Made by a program: the position numbers and the translations under genes
The notes under the pieces: model-generated
Told to the model about the DNA's origin: nothing
Database searches by the model: none
What the model saw: the letters and a program-made list of their open reading frames with translations, nothing else
Assembly: GCA_016286205.1 (NCBI GenBank)
Contig: JAEESF010000003.1
Span: 124,001-188,000 of the forward strand
Origin: Colicola sp016286205
GTDB taxonomy: Bacteria; Bacteroidota; Bacteroidia; Bacteroidales; Paludibacteraceae
Reading direction: 5' to 3'
DNA: 64,000 nt
Shown: positions 1-8,618 of the stretch, piece after piece
Numbering within the stretch: the first letter of the stretch is position 1
Layout: every line of letters begins with the position of its first letter

Positions 1-481
1 CCTTCCACGGAATCGATTTGATGGTTTTGATATTGTCCAGTACGTTATCTCCCTGCTGTCCGTCTCCGCGCGTTAGCGCTTTGACCAGTTGGCCGTTTTC
101 GTACCAAAGACTGATACTCAGACCGTCGTATTTCAGTTCGCAAACGATCTCTACGCCTGCAGGCAGTTTGCGTACCCAATCCTCGATTTCCTCTCGTGAA
201 TAACTGTTGGCCAGCGAGAGCATAGGGTAGCGGTGTTTGACTTGTTCAAAGCCTTTTTTGCCCAAATCGGAACCTACGTGTTGTGTAGGCGATTTTGGGT
301 CGAACATATCGGGGTAGAGCGCTTCCAGTTCTTGCAGGCGATGCATTTTGATGTCAAACTCTTGGTCGGACATCGTAGGTTGGTTGAGCACATAGTACTT
401 GTAGTTTTGCTCTTCCAACTCTTTGCGCAACGCGCGCAGTTCTTCGCGCTCAGGGCTTTCTATTTCGCTGAAAAGATCCAT
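1..481 (-). CDS. ligA: NAD-dependent DNA ligase, N-terminal part (runs off the window)
   Basis: This is the first 160 codons of NAD-dependent DNA ligase, which seals nicks in replication and repair. The start is the ATG at 481; the frame stays open to the window edge, so only the Ia domain and the beginning of the adenylation domain are present. The YYVLNQPTMSD stretch near residues 29-39 is the NAD-binding Ia signature, and KYDG at residues 117-120 carries the adenylated lysine. The gene begins one base after the stop of the secreted nuclease at 483-2018, so the two are probably co-transcribed from the promoter near 2045-2076. The remaining ~500 residues (OB fold, zinc finger, HhH, BRCT) lie outside the window. 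Identification is firm. Confidence 0.95.
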   Translation of the reverse strand, partial: MDLFSEIESPEREELRALRKELEEQNYKYYVLNQPTMSDQEFDIKMHRLQELEALYPDMFDPKSPTQHVGSDLGKKGFEQVKHRYPMLSLANSYSREEIEDWVRKLPAGVEIVCELKYDGLSISLWYENGQLVKALTRGDGQQGDNVLDNIKTIKSIPWK

Positions 482-482
482 C

Positions 483-2018
483 CTATGGAACTATCATTTT
501 TCGTTGGTAGACTTGGCCGTCAAAGTAGACATATACTACGTATACTCCCGCATTTTGCGGCAATTCGGTCTCGTAGAAGACAGACAGAATCTCTTTGCGC
601 TCCAGTAGCAGACCACTGACGGTATAGATGGCGTAATAGCTGTTCTCTCCGTCTTTGTGCGCATTCTTGATAATCAGTCGATTGCTCTCCCCGCTGATGA
701 TATCTGACGAATTGAGTTGCGGTGTGGGATCATAAACGATAGAGCCGTCCAGTTTCAGGCCCACCAGAACAGGATCGTGGTCCGAGCAACGGAACATCGT
801 TTCGTCATCGGATTTGTCGTAGGTATAACGATCGTCCTCGTCCGAATTGATATGGAATGCTGCCATTCCCGTTATCTGCGGATAGAGCGTCTCGTTGCAA
901 ATAGCGTGGTCGATATAGCTGGCCAACCGACTGTACATATAACTGTAACTGCTGTCTGCGTGGAAGGCGCGGTGCAGATCAATCATACCTCGGTCGGTGA
1001 AGACGAAGATCGGTTCAGTCTTGGCGTAGCAGTTCAAATCGCCCATGAAGAGCACATCGTTATCTTTGATTTCCGGATTTTGGCGGTAGGAACTCTTGTA
1101 GAAATCCAACACGGCGCGTGCTTCGTTCACACGGCGGTATTCGTCGCCCGTGTTCATCGATTTGAAGTGGTTGATCGAATAGATGAATTTTTCACCGGTT
1201 TCGATCTCGCGGAAACAAATCATCTTCTTGCGGTTGGGCAATTCGGTGCTAATCTCGCACGGTGTACCTATTGGCTCCACCTTGTTAGCATCGTACACGA
1301 AATCGGATTTCTGACTGCTGCCGGAACTGGCGTCATGGAAGTATTTGTAGTTGCGTCCGGGCAGATTGGCGTTCAGGTCGCTCACTATCTCGCCTATCGC
1401 TTCGTCGCCTTGTTCCAGTTCGACCAGTCCGTATATGTCGGCATTGATTCGCTTGAGCGCTTTGCTGATTTTGGCTCGCTGTGCCTGGCGTTCGGAATAG
1501 GTTCTGGCGCCCATCGAATTCAGCGTCATGAAGTAGTTCTCCAGATTGAATCCGCACACCAACAATCGGTAATCTCCCAGATCGGGAATACCGGCCTCCA
1601 GGTCCGCACGTTTGTTGCCGCGCCATTCTCCGCTGATCCAGGTCAGATTGTTGATGTCATTCACTTTGGCCTTCAGGTTGTACACTTTCTCTCCGCAGCG
1701 ATAAGGATTGTCGTACGAGCGAGAAGGAACGCCGCTCAGGCTGATAGAACAGCCATTGGCACGAATGGCCTGATTGTATTCGGCCGAACCCGCCACACCT
1801 TGGTTATTCGGCTGGAAATGGCGCCACGGCGCTACGACCAGCGTGCCACTGGTATTGACGCAGATATACAGCGGCGAGTCGAAAATGACCGTTTGACCTA
1901 CATAGTCGCTCAGTTCCTGGGTGGACCAGGTTTTGGGATTGGCGATGGTAATATGTACGTCAGCCCAACTTACGCAAGCGCAGAATAGGCATAAAACGAG
2001 CAAAAGGCGTTTGTTCAT
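483..2018 (-). CDS. Secreted endonuclease/exonuclease/phosphatase-family protein
   Basis: The 511-residue protein has a signal peptide (about residues 1-19, ending VSWA). A beta-rich N-terminal region (about 20-140) resembles the OB-like modules that precede extracellular nuclease domains. An endonuclease/exonuclease/phosphatase fold follows (about 150-430), with FNLENYF, GLVELEQ, MGDLNCY and the closing SDHDPV motif that supplies metal-binding and catalytic residues. The last ~75 residues (NAGVYVVYVYFDG, then KMIVP) look like a type A type-IX-secretion C-terminal signal, which would imply export to the cell surface or medium; this is inferred from pattern only. It is the first gene of a leftward unit with ligA. 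The substrate could be extracellular DNA or another phosphodiester; the sequence does not decide. Confidence 0.85.
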   Translation of the reverse strand: MNKRLLLVLCLFCACVSWADVHITIANPKTWSTQELSDYVGQTVIFDSPLYICVNTSGTLVVAPWRHFQPNNQGVAGSAEYNQAIRANGCSISLSGVPSRSYDNPYRCGEKVYNLKAKVNDINNLTWISGEWRGNKRADLEAGIPDLGDYRLLVCGFNLENYFMTLNSMGARTYSERQAQRAKISKALKRINADIYGLVELEQGDEAIGEIVSDLNANLPGRNYKYFHDASSGSSQKSDFVYDANKVEPIGTPCEISTELPNRKKMICFREIETGEKFIYSINHFKSMNTGDEYRRVNEARAVLDFYKSSYRQNPEIKDNDVLFMGDLNCYAKTEPIFVFTDRGMIDLHRAFHADSSYSYMYSRLASYIDHAICNETLYPQITGMAAFHINSDEDDRYTYDKSDDETMFRCSDHDPVLVGLKLDGSIVYDPTPQLNSSDIISGESNRLIIKNAHKDGENSYYAIYTVSGLLLERKEILSVFYETELPQNAGVYVVYVYFDGQVYQRKMIVP

Positions 2019-2044
2019 GACCGATTTGTACTACAAATGTGCGG

Positions 2045-2076
2045 CAAAGGTACGAAAAAATTTGCATATGTGCAAA
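2045..2076 (-). promoter_or_regulatory. Bacteroidota-type promoter for the secreted nuclease gene
   Basis: Read leftward, the -33 box TTTG is at 2073-2076 and the -7 box TACCTTTG at 2045-2052, with a 20-base spacer. The start codon at 2018 follows about 27 bases later. The -33 box lies in the same near-palindrome (2061-2076, TTTGCATATGTGCAAA) that carries the -33 box of the opposing divIC promoter. Confidence 0.8.
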
Positions 2077-2092
2077 AAAAAGTGTAACTTTG
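2061..2092 (+). promoter_or_regulatory. Bacteroidota-type promoter for divIC
   Basis: TTTG at 2061-2064 and TAACTTTG at 2085-2092 are separated by 20 bases, matching the -33/-7 consensus of the Bacteroidota primary sigma factor. The divIC start codon follows 33 bases downstream. The element overlaps the leftward promoter at 2045-2076, so the two polymerases would compete for the same DNA. Confidence 0.8.
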
Positions 2093-2125
2093 CGCTCGAT
2101 TTTGAAAAAATAGTATTAACCGACC

Positions 2126-2431
2126 ATGACTTTTTCAGAATTTTTGGACAAAATCAAGTTGCGCTCGTGGGGAAAGTACGTGATTACTTTGCTCGTATTT
2201 CTGGTTGTGTATCTGTTTATCGGCGACCAGAGTATGATCCATTTTGTCCGTCGTGGCCGTGAGATTCACCATTTGGAGCAGCAGCGCGATATGTACCGTG
2301 CGGGCATAGAAGCTACGCAGGCTGAGATAGAGATGCTGAATGATCCGGATAGCCTGGAGCGCTTTGCGCGCGAACAGTACTTTATGCACGAGAAAGACGA
2401 AGATATCTATCTGGTGGAGGAGAAGCAATGA
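2126..2431 (+). CDS. divIC: Septum formation initiator, FtsB/DivIC family
   Basis: This 101-residue bitopic membrane protein has a short cytoplasmic N-terminus, one membrane segment (about residues 18-36) and a periplasmic coiled coil (about 45-80). The length and the LERFAREQYFM segment near residue 77 are typical of FtsB/DivIC, which links the division proteins FtsQ and FtsL to septal peptidoglycan synthesis. It is the first gene after the rightward promoter at 2061-2092. Its stop overlaps the start of the next gene (ATGA at 2428), so translation is probably coupled. The alternative label would be generic septum formation initiator; the family assignment is secure, the exact orthology less so. 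Confidence 0.88.
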   Translation: MTFSEFLDKIKLRSWGKYVITLLVFLVVYLFIGDQSMIHFVRRGREIHHLEQQRDMYRAGIEATQAEIEMLNDPDSLERFAREQYFMHEKDEDIYLVEEKQ

Positions 2432-2637
2432 GAAAATCTACTATTATACTGATTGTCGGACTGGTGATTTTGGCTGCAGGTGCAGTAATGAGTGTTTGCA
2501 AGATTGAGCCGTATGCCGATTATGCACTGATAGCCGGTGCTATCGTAGTGATTGCACGTGGTTTTGTCCGTACGCACGAGGCACCCAAACCGACCGACGA
2601 AACGAAGCCTGAGGATGCAGGACAAACTGAGGACTGA
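2428..2637 (+). CDS. Small two-helix membrane protein of unknown function
   Basis: The 69-residue protein has two predicted membrane helices (about residues 5-23 and 30-47) and a short acidic, threonine- and proline-rich tail. It overlaps divIC by four bases upstream, and ruvC starts inside its 3' end (ATG at 2615), which makes it a real translated link in the divIC-ruvC unit and not a chance frame. No family was recognised. A role near the division site is only a guess from the neighbour. Confidence 0.7.
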   Translation: MRKSTIILIVGLVILAAGAVMSVCKIEPYADYALIAGAIVVIARGFVRTHEAPKPTDETKPEDAGQTED

Positions 2638-3244
2638 ACATATTATTTTAGGCGTTGACCCGGGCACTCTTTTTATGGGTTACGCCGTGCTGAAAACGAT
2701 AGGCCAACAGGTTGAAATTCTGGAGTTTGGCGTTCAGGATGTGCATAAACTGGAAGGCCAGTATCCGCGTTTGCAGCAAGAGTTTTTTTTTCTGCAAAAT
2801 CTGATAGAAAAATACCATCCTTCTTGCTTGAGTATTGAGACGCAGTTTGTGGACAAAAACCCGCAAACGATGATCAAGATTGTGCATGCTCAGGGAGTGG
2901 CTATCGCGGCTGCGCTGAGCAAGGATGTGCCGGTCTATGAATATTCTCCGATGAAGATCAAAATGGCCATTACCGGCAATGGTCACAGCACGAAGCAACA
3001 AGTGGCAGCTATGCTTCAGCGTTTTCTGCATATTCCGGACGAGCAGATGCCTAAGAAACTGGATGCAACCGATGCGTTGGCTATAGCTTATTGCCACTTC
3101 TTGCAACTGGGTTTGCCTGTGTCGTCAGGCGGTGCAAAAGACTGGAAAACTTACGCACAGCGTAAAGGTCTGACCGACAAGAATCTGACAGGTCCGAATG
3201 CGCAACTTCTGGCCGCCCTGCAATCCGTTAAGAAAAAGAAGTAA
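2615..3244 (+). CDS. ruvC: Crossover junction endodeoxyribonuclease RuvC
   Basis: RuvC cuts Holliday junctions during recombination, working with RuvA and RuvB (not in this window). The ATG at 2615 gives a 209-residue protein; an upstream in-frame ATG at 2552 would add 21 basic residues read from the previous gene and has no family support. The RNase H-like acidic residues are visible: Asp in ILGVDPGT near residue 11, Glu in SIETQF, and the paired Asp of LDATDALAIA. The C-terminus (VKKKK) is basic. It overlaps the small membrane protein gene by 23 bases, which points to coupled translation. Identification is firm. Confidence 0.95.
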   Translation: MQDKLRTEHIILGVDPGTLFMGYAVLKTIGQQVEILEFGVQDVHKLEGQYPRLQQEFFFLQNLIEKYHPSCLSIETQFVDKNPQTMIKIVHAQGVAIAAALSKDVPVYEYSPMKIKMAITGNGHSTKQQVAAMLQRFLHIPDEQMPKKLDATDALAIAYCHFLQLGLPVSSGGAKDWKTYAQRKGLTDKNLTGPNAQLLAALQSVKKKK

Positions 3245-3287
3245 TTGGGTAAAAATAGATTTTTTTTGTAAAAAATCTCCCAACTTC

Positions 3288-3318
3288 TTGCTTATTCGAT
3301 TTTTTTTTTGTATTTTTG
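3288..3318 (+). promoter_or_regulatory. Promoter for the small ferredoxin gene
   Basis: TTG at 3288-3290 and TATTTTTG at 3311-3318, with a 20-base spacer, fit the Bacteroidota -33/-7 pattern. A transcript from here has a leader of roughly 55 bases before the ATG at 3379. The spacer is a run of ten T residues preceded by CGA. Confidence 0.7.
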
Positions 3319-3378
3319 CACCCGAAAATTAGAAATGTTCGGCAACGATCGTTCAACACTAACTTATTAAAATAAATT

Positions 3379-3543
3379 ATGGCTTACAAAATTTCGACCG
3401 ATTGTATCGCATGTGGTACGTGTATTGACGAGTGTCCGTTAGGCGCAATCAAGGAGGGTGAACACTACTCGATTGATCCGGAACTCTGTGCAGAATGCGG
3501 CACATGTGCAGATGTATGTCCGAGTGGCGCTATCAGTCTCTGA
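3379..3543 (+). CDS. 2[4Fe-4S] ferredoxin (54 residues)
   Basis: This small soluble clostridial-type ferredoxin carries electrons at low potential. Two complete cluster motifs are visible, CIACGTCIDECP and CAECGTCADVCP, each of the CxxCxxCxxxCP form, in a 54-residue protein with pseudo-twofold symmetry. It has its own promoter (3288-3318) and is followed by a terminator hairpin (3565-3595), so it is a single-gene transcript. Pyruvate:ferredoxin oxidoreductase lies about 1.4 kb downstream and is the obvious electron donor, although many other partners are possible. The gene is below common length cut-offs and is easily missed. Confidence 0.95.
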   Translation: MAYKISTDCIACGTCIDECPLGAIKEGEHYSIDPELCAECGTCADVCPSGAISL

Positions 3544-3564
3544 TAGGCGCCTGAGGCGACCTAA

Positions 3565-3595
3565 GAGGGACTACCGCGCGTAGCCCCTCGCTTTT
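3565..3595 (+). terminator. Intrinsic terminator after the ferredoxin gene
   Basis: A 10-base-pair stem (3565-3574 with 3580-3589, one A/C mismatch) closes a CGCGC loop and is followed by GCTTTT. It lies 22 bases after the ferredoxin stop codon. Confidence 0.75.
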
Positions 3596-3635
3596 CGGTT
3601 GCAGCCATCATTACAAAACATTAACCTACGAACCG

Positions 3636-4913
3636 ATGAAAAAAGACGAAGAAGCTAATGAGAAAGAAGTCTCCATGTTAGACGCGTTTATCAGGATCCA
3701 TGATTACTTGGTATCCCACTCGTCGATGCCTATCCGTCGCAAACTGCTGGATGAGATCGACTGGAACGACCGTCTGATTGCCATCAAAGGTGGGCGAGGA
3801 GTAGGAAAGACTGATTTTCTGCTGACGAGTGCCAAGGAGATTGAGGAGAAAAAGAAGAACCAACAGGAAGAGTACGTACCCGACGGTCGCAGGCGTAGGC
3901 GTCAGAACCCGAATGCCCGTCCGTGCCTGTATGTTAATCTGAATGACTTCTTCTTTACCCATCATTCGCTGATAGAATTGGCGGCAGAGTTTGTGAGCAA
4001 CGGCGGTGAGTATCTGTTTATTGACCAGATATTCAAGTATCCGGATTGGGCTCACGAATTGCGCAGATGCTATACCAAGTTCAAATCGCTACACATTATT
4101 TTCTGCGCTACCCCGGTATTGGCTATAGAGGAAGAGAACCGCGATATTGGCGACATAGTGAAGACGTACAACTTGCGTGGATTCTCGTTCCGTGAGTACC
4201 TGAATATCCAGACCGGCTTGCATTTCCAGTCCTACACATTGGAGGAGATCCTGCAGCACCACGCTTCCATCTCGCGTGAGATTTGCGAGCGTGTGCGTCC
4301 GTTGGATTATTTCCAGAGTTATCTGCGTCACGGCTATTATCCCAGTTATCTGGAGAGCAACGATTTTGATGTAGAGTTGCTGAAGACGATGAATACGCAG
4401 TTGGAAGTGGATGTGCTGATGAACAAACAGATAGATGTGGCTTGTCTGCACAAACTGCGCAAACTGCTCTATATACTGATGTGCGAGACGCCGTGTGCGC
4501 TGAATGTCAGCAGTATCTCGGAGGATATCGGACTGAGTCGTGCTACTACGATGAACTATATCAAGTATCTGAAGGATTCGCGTCTGATCAACCTGTTGTA
4601 TCTAGAGCATAAGAACTTTCCAATGAAGCCATCGAAGGTATATATGCACAATACCAATCTGGCCTATATGAATTTTATGCGTGAGCAGTCGCCTATCGAC
4701 TTGTACGAAACCTGCTTCTATGCTTCGATTCACGGTTCACACAAGGTGAACGCTACCGAGCGCAATGCGATGTTCGTCATAGACAACAAGTACTATTTCG
4801 ATGTTCGTGAGCGTGCTCCGCAACGCGATACTATTCGTCCTACAGCGGTAGGCGAGCTGGAAACTGGACGCGGTAACCTGATACCGTTGTGGCTGCTGGG
4901 ATTCCTCTATTAA
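3636..4913 (+). CDS. AAA-family ATPase with C-terminal DUF4143-type domain
   Basis: The 425-residue protein belongs to the ATPase family often annotated as ATP-binding protein/DUF4143. The Walker A motif GGRGVGKT lies near residues 53-60 and a Walker B-like strand (YLFIDQI) near residue 128. A winged-helix region (about 270-320) includes the SISEDIGLSRATT segment. The C-terminus keeps the family hallmarks DNKYYFDV and IPLWLLGFLY, so the protein looks complete. An internal basic insert (about residues 73-90) is unusual. These ATPases are abundant in anaerobes but have no agreed function; a toxin-antitoxin or defence role is not supported here. It sits between ferredoxin and nifJ on the same strand, 48 bases before nifJ. 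Confidence 0.85.
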   Translation: MKKDEEANEKEVSMLDAFIRIHDYLVSHSSMPIRRKLLDEIDWNDRLIAIKGGRGVGKTDFLLTSAKEIEEKKKNQQEEYVPDGRRRRRQNPNARPCLYVNLNDFFFTHHSLIELAAEFVSNGGEYLFIDQIFKYPDWAHELRRCYTKFKSLHIIFCATPVLAIEEENRDIGDIVKTYNLRGFSFREYLNIQTGLHFQSYTLEEILQHHASISREICERVRPLDYFQSYLRHGYYPSYLESNDFDVELLKTMNTQLEVDVLMNKQIDVACLHKLRKLLYILMCETPCALNVSSISEDIGLSRATTMNYIKYLKDSRLINLLYLEHKNFPMKPSKVYMHNTNLAYMNFMREQSPIDLYETCFYASIHGSHKVNATERNAMFVIDNKYYFDVRERAPQRDTIRPTAVGELETGRGNLIPLWLLGFLY

Positions 4914-4961
4914 TCCGGACTACAGAACAAACAACACTATATAAAAAAGACAATAACAACA

Positions 4962-7900
4962 ATGGCAAAAGAGAAAAAATTTATGACCATGGATGGTAAC
5001 GCAGCTGCGGCGCATGTGGCTTACATGTTCACCGAGGTAGCTGCTATCTATCCTATCACGCCGTCGTCTCCGATGGCGGAGAACGTGGACGAGTGGGCTG
5101 CCGCAGGTCGCAAGAACCTGTTCGGCGAGACCGTACTCGTGCAGGAGATGCAGTCTGAGGCCGGTGCTGCAGGTGCCGTTCACGGTTCGCTGAACGCAGG
5201 TGCGCTGACCACCACTTTCACGGCTTCGCAGGGTCTGCTCCTCATGATCCCGAACATGTACAAGATCGCCGGTGAGTTGATCCCGACCGTCTTCCATGTA
5301 TCGGCTCGTACGCTCGCTTCGCACGTGCTCTGTATCTTCGGTGACCACCAGGATGTCATGGCTTGCCGCCAAACCGGTTTCGCTATGCTCGCTGAGGCTT
5401 CCGTACAAGAGGTAATGGACCTCGCCGGTGTTGCTCACTTGGCAACTATCAAGAGCCGTGTGCCGTTCCTCAACTTCTTCGACGGTTTCCGTACTTCTCA
5501 CGAGTACCAGAAAGTAGAGGCGATGGATATGGAGGATCTCCGTCCGCTCGTTGACTACAAGGCACTCCAGGAGTTCCGTGAGCGTGCCCTCAGCCCGATG
5601 CGTCCTGAGATGCGCGGTATGGCGGAAAACCCCGATGTCTTCTTCGCTCACCGCGAGAGCTGCAACCGTTACTACGACGGCGTAGCAGACATCGTTTCCG
5701 ACTACATGAAGGAGATCTCGAAGATTACCGGTCGCGAGTATCGTCCGTTCAATTACTACGGAGCTGCTGACGCAGAGAACATCATCATCTGTATGGGTTC
5801 CGCTTGCGAGGCTATCCGCGAAGTGATTGATTATGAGGCTGCCAAGGGTAACAAGAAACTCGGTCTGATCAACGTTCACCTCTATCGTCCGTTCAGCCTC
5901 AAGTACTTGCAGGAGGCACTGCCGAAGAGCGCAAAGCGTATCTGCGTGCTTGACCGTACCAAAGAGCCGGGTGCTAACGGCGAACCGCTGTACCTCGATG
6001 TAAAAGACGCACTCGACGAACTCGGTCTGAAAGACCTGCTCGTTGTTGGCGGTCGTTACGGTTTGGGTTCCAACGATACCACTCCGGCACAGATGCTGGC
6101 TGTCTTCGAGAACCTCGCGCTGCCGCAACCGAAGAACCACTTCACCGTGGGTATCAACGATGACCTCACCTTCACTTCTCTGCCGGTTGGCGAGGAGATC
6201 GCGATGGGTGACGCTTCGCTCTTCCAGGCTAAGTTCTACGGCCTCGGTGCAGACGGTACCGTAGGTGCTAACAAGAACTCGGTTAAGATCATCGGTGACA
6301 CGACCGACAAATACTGCCAGGCGTACTTCTCTTACGATAGTAAGAAATCCGGTGGATTCACCTGCTCGCACCTCCGTTTCGGCGACGAGCCTATTCACTC
6401 CACTTACCTCGTTACCACGCCTAACTTCGTGGCTTGCCACGTTCAGGCTTACCTCCACATGTACGATGTGACCCGCGGTCTGCAGGACGGCGGTACGTTC
6501 CTGCTGAACACCATCTGGGAGGGCGACGAACTGGTTAAGAACCTGCCGAACAAAGTGAAGAAATACTTTGCTGAGCATCATAATAAAGTTTATTACATCA
6601 ACGCTACCAAGATCGCACAGGAGATCGGTCTGGGCAACCGTACCAACACCATCCTCCAGTCTGCATTCTTCCGCATCACCGAGGTCATCCCTGTCGAGAA
6701 AGCCGTAGAGGAGATGAAGCACTTCATCGTGAAGTCCTATGGTAAGAAGGGTGAGGATGTCGTTAATAAGAACTACGCAGCCGTAGATCGCGGTGGTGAG
6801 TACAAAGAGCTCGCTATCGACCCGGCATGGGCTAAACTTGGTCCGGACGAGGCAAAGGACTACGGCAACGAGCCGGAGTTCATCACCAAGGTTGTTCGTC
6901 CTATCAACGGTCAGGACGGTGACTTGCTGCCTGTATCTTCGTTCAAGGGTATCGAGGACGGTACTTGGCCCGCAGGTACGGCGAAGTTCGAGAAACGCGG
7001 TGTATCGGCGTTCGTACCGGTATGGAACCCCGACAACTGTATCGAGTGTAACAAGTGTGCGTACGTTTGTCCTCACGCTTGTATTCGTCCGTTCGTGCTC
7101 GACGAGAAAGAACTCGCAGGCCTCAACGGCGCTGCTACCCGTGAGATGAAGGCTCCGGCTGCCATGAAGGGTATGCACTTCCGTATGCAGGTAGGCGTTA
7201 TGGACTGCCTCGGTTGCGGTAACTGCGTCGATGTATGTCCGGGTAACCCGAAGCAGGGCAAGGCCCTCTCGATGGTGGATCTCGAGAGTCAACTCGGCGA
7301 GGCAGCCAACTGGGACTACTGCGTAGAGAAAGTGGCTACCAAACAGCACCTCATCGATATCGCTTCCAATGTCAAGAACAGCCAGTTCGCTACGCCGCTG
7401 TTTGAGTTCTCTGGCGCTTGCTCCGGTTGCGGTGAGACTCCGTACCTCAAACTCATCAGCCAGCTCGTCGGCGACCGCGAGATCATCGCCAACGCTACGG
7501 GTTGTACCTCTATCTACTCCGGTTCTGTTCCTTCGACTCCGTACACCAAGAATGAGAAGGGTCACGGTCCGGCATGGTCCAACTCCCTCTTCGAGGACTT
7601 CTGCGAGTACGGTCTCGGTATGCAGATCGCACACCGCAAACTGCGTGAGCGTCTTGCTGCTCTCATGCAGAAAGGTCTCGAGTGCGCGGATTGCTCCGAC
7701 GAACTCAAGGCGATGTTCAAAGAGTGGCTGGAGAACCAGAACTCTGCAGAGGTTACCAACCGTCTCTACGAGCCGATGGTGGCTGCTATGGAGAAATGCG
7801 GTTGCGACACCTGCAAGGCTATCCTCGCTGAGAAAGACCATATCGTTAAACGCAGCCAGTGGATCGTTGGTGGTGACGGTGCTTCCTATGATATCGGTTA

Positions 7901-8507
7901 CGGCGGACTCGACCACGTCATCGCTTCCGGCGAAGATGTCAACATCCTCGTGCTCGATACCGAGGTGTACTCCAACACCGGTGGTCAGGCATCCAAAGCA
8001 ACGCCGCTTGGCGCAATCGCTAAGTTCGCCGCTATGGGTAAGCGTGTACGCAAGAAAGACCTCGGTATGATTGCTACCACGTATGGATATGTTTACGTAG
8101 CACAGATCGCTATGGGTGCAGACCAGGCACAGACCCTCAAGGCTATCCGCGAGGCTGAGGCTTATCCCGGACCGTCGCTCGTCATCGCTTACGCGCCGTG
8201 TATCAACCACGGTCTGAAAGCAGGTATGGGTAAATCGCAAGCCGAAGAAGCCAAAGCTGTTGAGTGCGGTTACTGGCACCTCTGGCGTTACAACCCGCAG
8301 CTCGAGGCAGAAGGCAAGAACCCGTTCTCGCTCGACTCCAAAGAGCCGCAGTGGGATAAATTCCAAGACTACCTAAAGGGTGAGGTTCGTTTCGCTTCTG
8401 TAGCAAAACAGTTCCCGAAGGAGGCAGACGAGCTCTTCGCCGCCGCTCAGGAAAACGCTCAGTGGCGTTACAAGAGCTACCTGAGAATGTTGGGTACTGC
8501 TTGGTAA
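4962..8507 (+). CDS. nifJ: Pyruvate:ferredoxin (flavodoxin) oxidoreductase
   Basis: This 1181-residue single-chain enzyme converts pyruvate, CoA and oxidised ferredoxin to acetyl-CoA, CO2 and reduced ferredoxin, the central step of pyruvate metabolism in strict anaerobes. All domains are present in order: pyrimidine-binding domain with TPSSPMAE, the gamma/CoA-binding parts, a ferredoxin-like insert with CIECNKCAYVCP and CLGCGNCVDVCP, the proximal-cluster CSGCGE segment, and the thiamine pyrophosphate site (GGDGASYDIGYGG, later SNTGGQASKATP). Codon use is markedly more biased and richer in C-ending codons than in neighbouring genes, as expected for very high expression. A strong terminator follows at 8538-8584. 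Its reduced product could be the ferredoxin encoded at 3379-3543. Confidence 0.98.
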   Translation: MAKEKKFMTMDGNAAAAHVAYMFTEVAAIYPITPSSPMAENVDEWAAAGRKNLFGETVLVQEMQSEAGAAGAVHGSLNAGALTTTFTASQGLLLMIPNMYKIAGELIPTVFHVSARTLASHVLCIFGDHQDVMACRQTGFAMLAEASVQEVMDLAGVAHLATIKSRVPFLNFFDGFRTSHEYQKVEAMDMEDLRPLVDYKALQEFRERALSPMRPEMRGMAENPDVFFAHRESCNRYYDGVADIVSDYMKEISKITGREYRPFNYYGAADAENIIICMGSACEAIREVIDYEAAKGNKKLGLINVHLYRPFSLKYLQEALPKSAKRICVLDRTKEPGANGEPLYLDVKDALDELGLKDLLVVGGRYGLGSNDTTPAQMLAVFENLALPQPKNHFTVGINDDLTFTSLPVGEEIAMGDASLFQAKFYGLGADGTVGANKNSVKIIGDTTDKYCQAYFSYDSKKSGGFTCSHLRFGDEPIHSTYLVTTPNFVACHVQAYLHMYDVTRGLQDGGTFLLNTIWEGDELVKNLPNKVKKYFAEHHNKVYYINATKIAQEIGLGNRTNTILQSAFFRITEVIPVEKAVEEMKHFIVKSYGKKGEDVVNKNYAAVDRGGEYKELAIDPAWAKLGPDEAKDYGNEPEFITKVVRPINGQDGDLLPVSSFKGIEDGTWPAGTAKFEKRGVSAFVPVWNPDNCIECNKCAYVCPHACIRPFVLDEKELAGLNGAATREMKAPAAMKGMHFRMQVGVMDCLGCGNCVDVCPGNPKQGKALSMVDLESQLGEAANWDYCVEKVATKQHLIDIASNVKNSQFATPLFEFSGACSGCGETPYLKLISQLVGDREIIANATGCTSIYSGSVPSTPYTKNEKGHGPAWSNSLFEDFCEYGLGMQIAHRKLRERLAALMQKGLECADCSDELKAMFKEWLENQNSAEVTNRLYEPMVAAMEKCGCDTCKAILAEKDHIVKRSQWIVGGDGASYDIGYGGLDHVIASGEDVNILVLDTEVYSNTGGQASKATPLGAIAKFAAMGKRVRKKDLGMIATTYGYVYVAQIAMGADQAQTLKAIREAEAYPGPSLVIAYAPCINHGLKAGMGKSQAEEAKAVECGYWHLWRYNPQLEAEGKNPFSLDSKEPQWDKFQDYLKGEVRFASVAKQFPKEADELFAAAQENAQWRYKSYLRMLGTAW

Positions 8508-8537
8508 TTATTCAATGACCGCGCGTGTACGCGTAGT

Positions 8538-8584
8538 AATAAGGAGAGGCATCCATCGGGTGCCTCTCCTTATTATTAATTTTT
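8538..8584 (+). terminator. Intrinsic terminator after nifJ
   Basis: A perfect 14-base-pair stem (8538-8551 with 8561-8574) and a 9-base loop are followed by ATTAATTTTT. The T-run is on the rightward side only, so it serves nifJ and not the convergent gene at 8619-9053. Confidence 0.88.
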
Positions 8585-8618
8585 CGTCAGAGAGATATAC
8601 TTGGGTGGTTTTGAACCT

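Noticed and set aside
717..1988. A 423-codon open frame opposite the secreted nuclease gene
   Set aside because: No domain or start signal; it is the shadow of a gene with signal peptide and catalytic motifs.
3636..4913. The AAA ATPase as a defence gene or truncated nuclease
   Set aside because: It stands alone between metabolic genes and its C-terminus keeps the family hallmarks, so neither a defence island nor a truncation is supported.
4920..8366. A 1148-codon open frame on the strand opposite nifJ
   Set aside because: It mirrors the codon bias of nifJ (C-rich third positions remove stops on the other strand), has no recognisable domain, and is fully contained within a certain gene.
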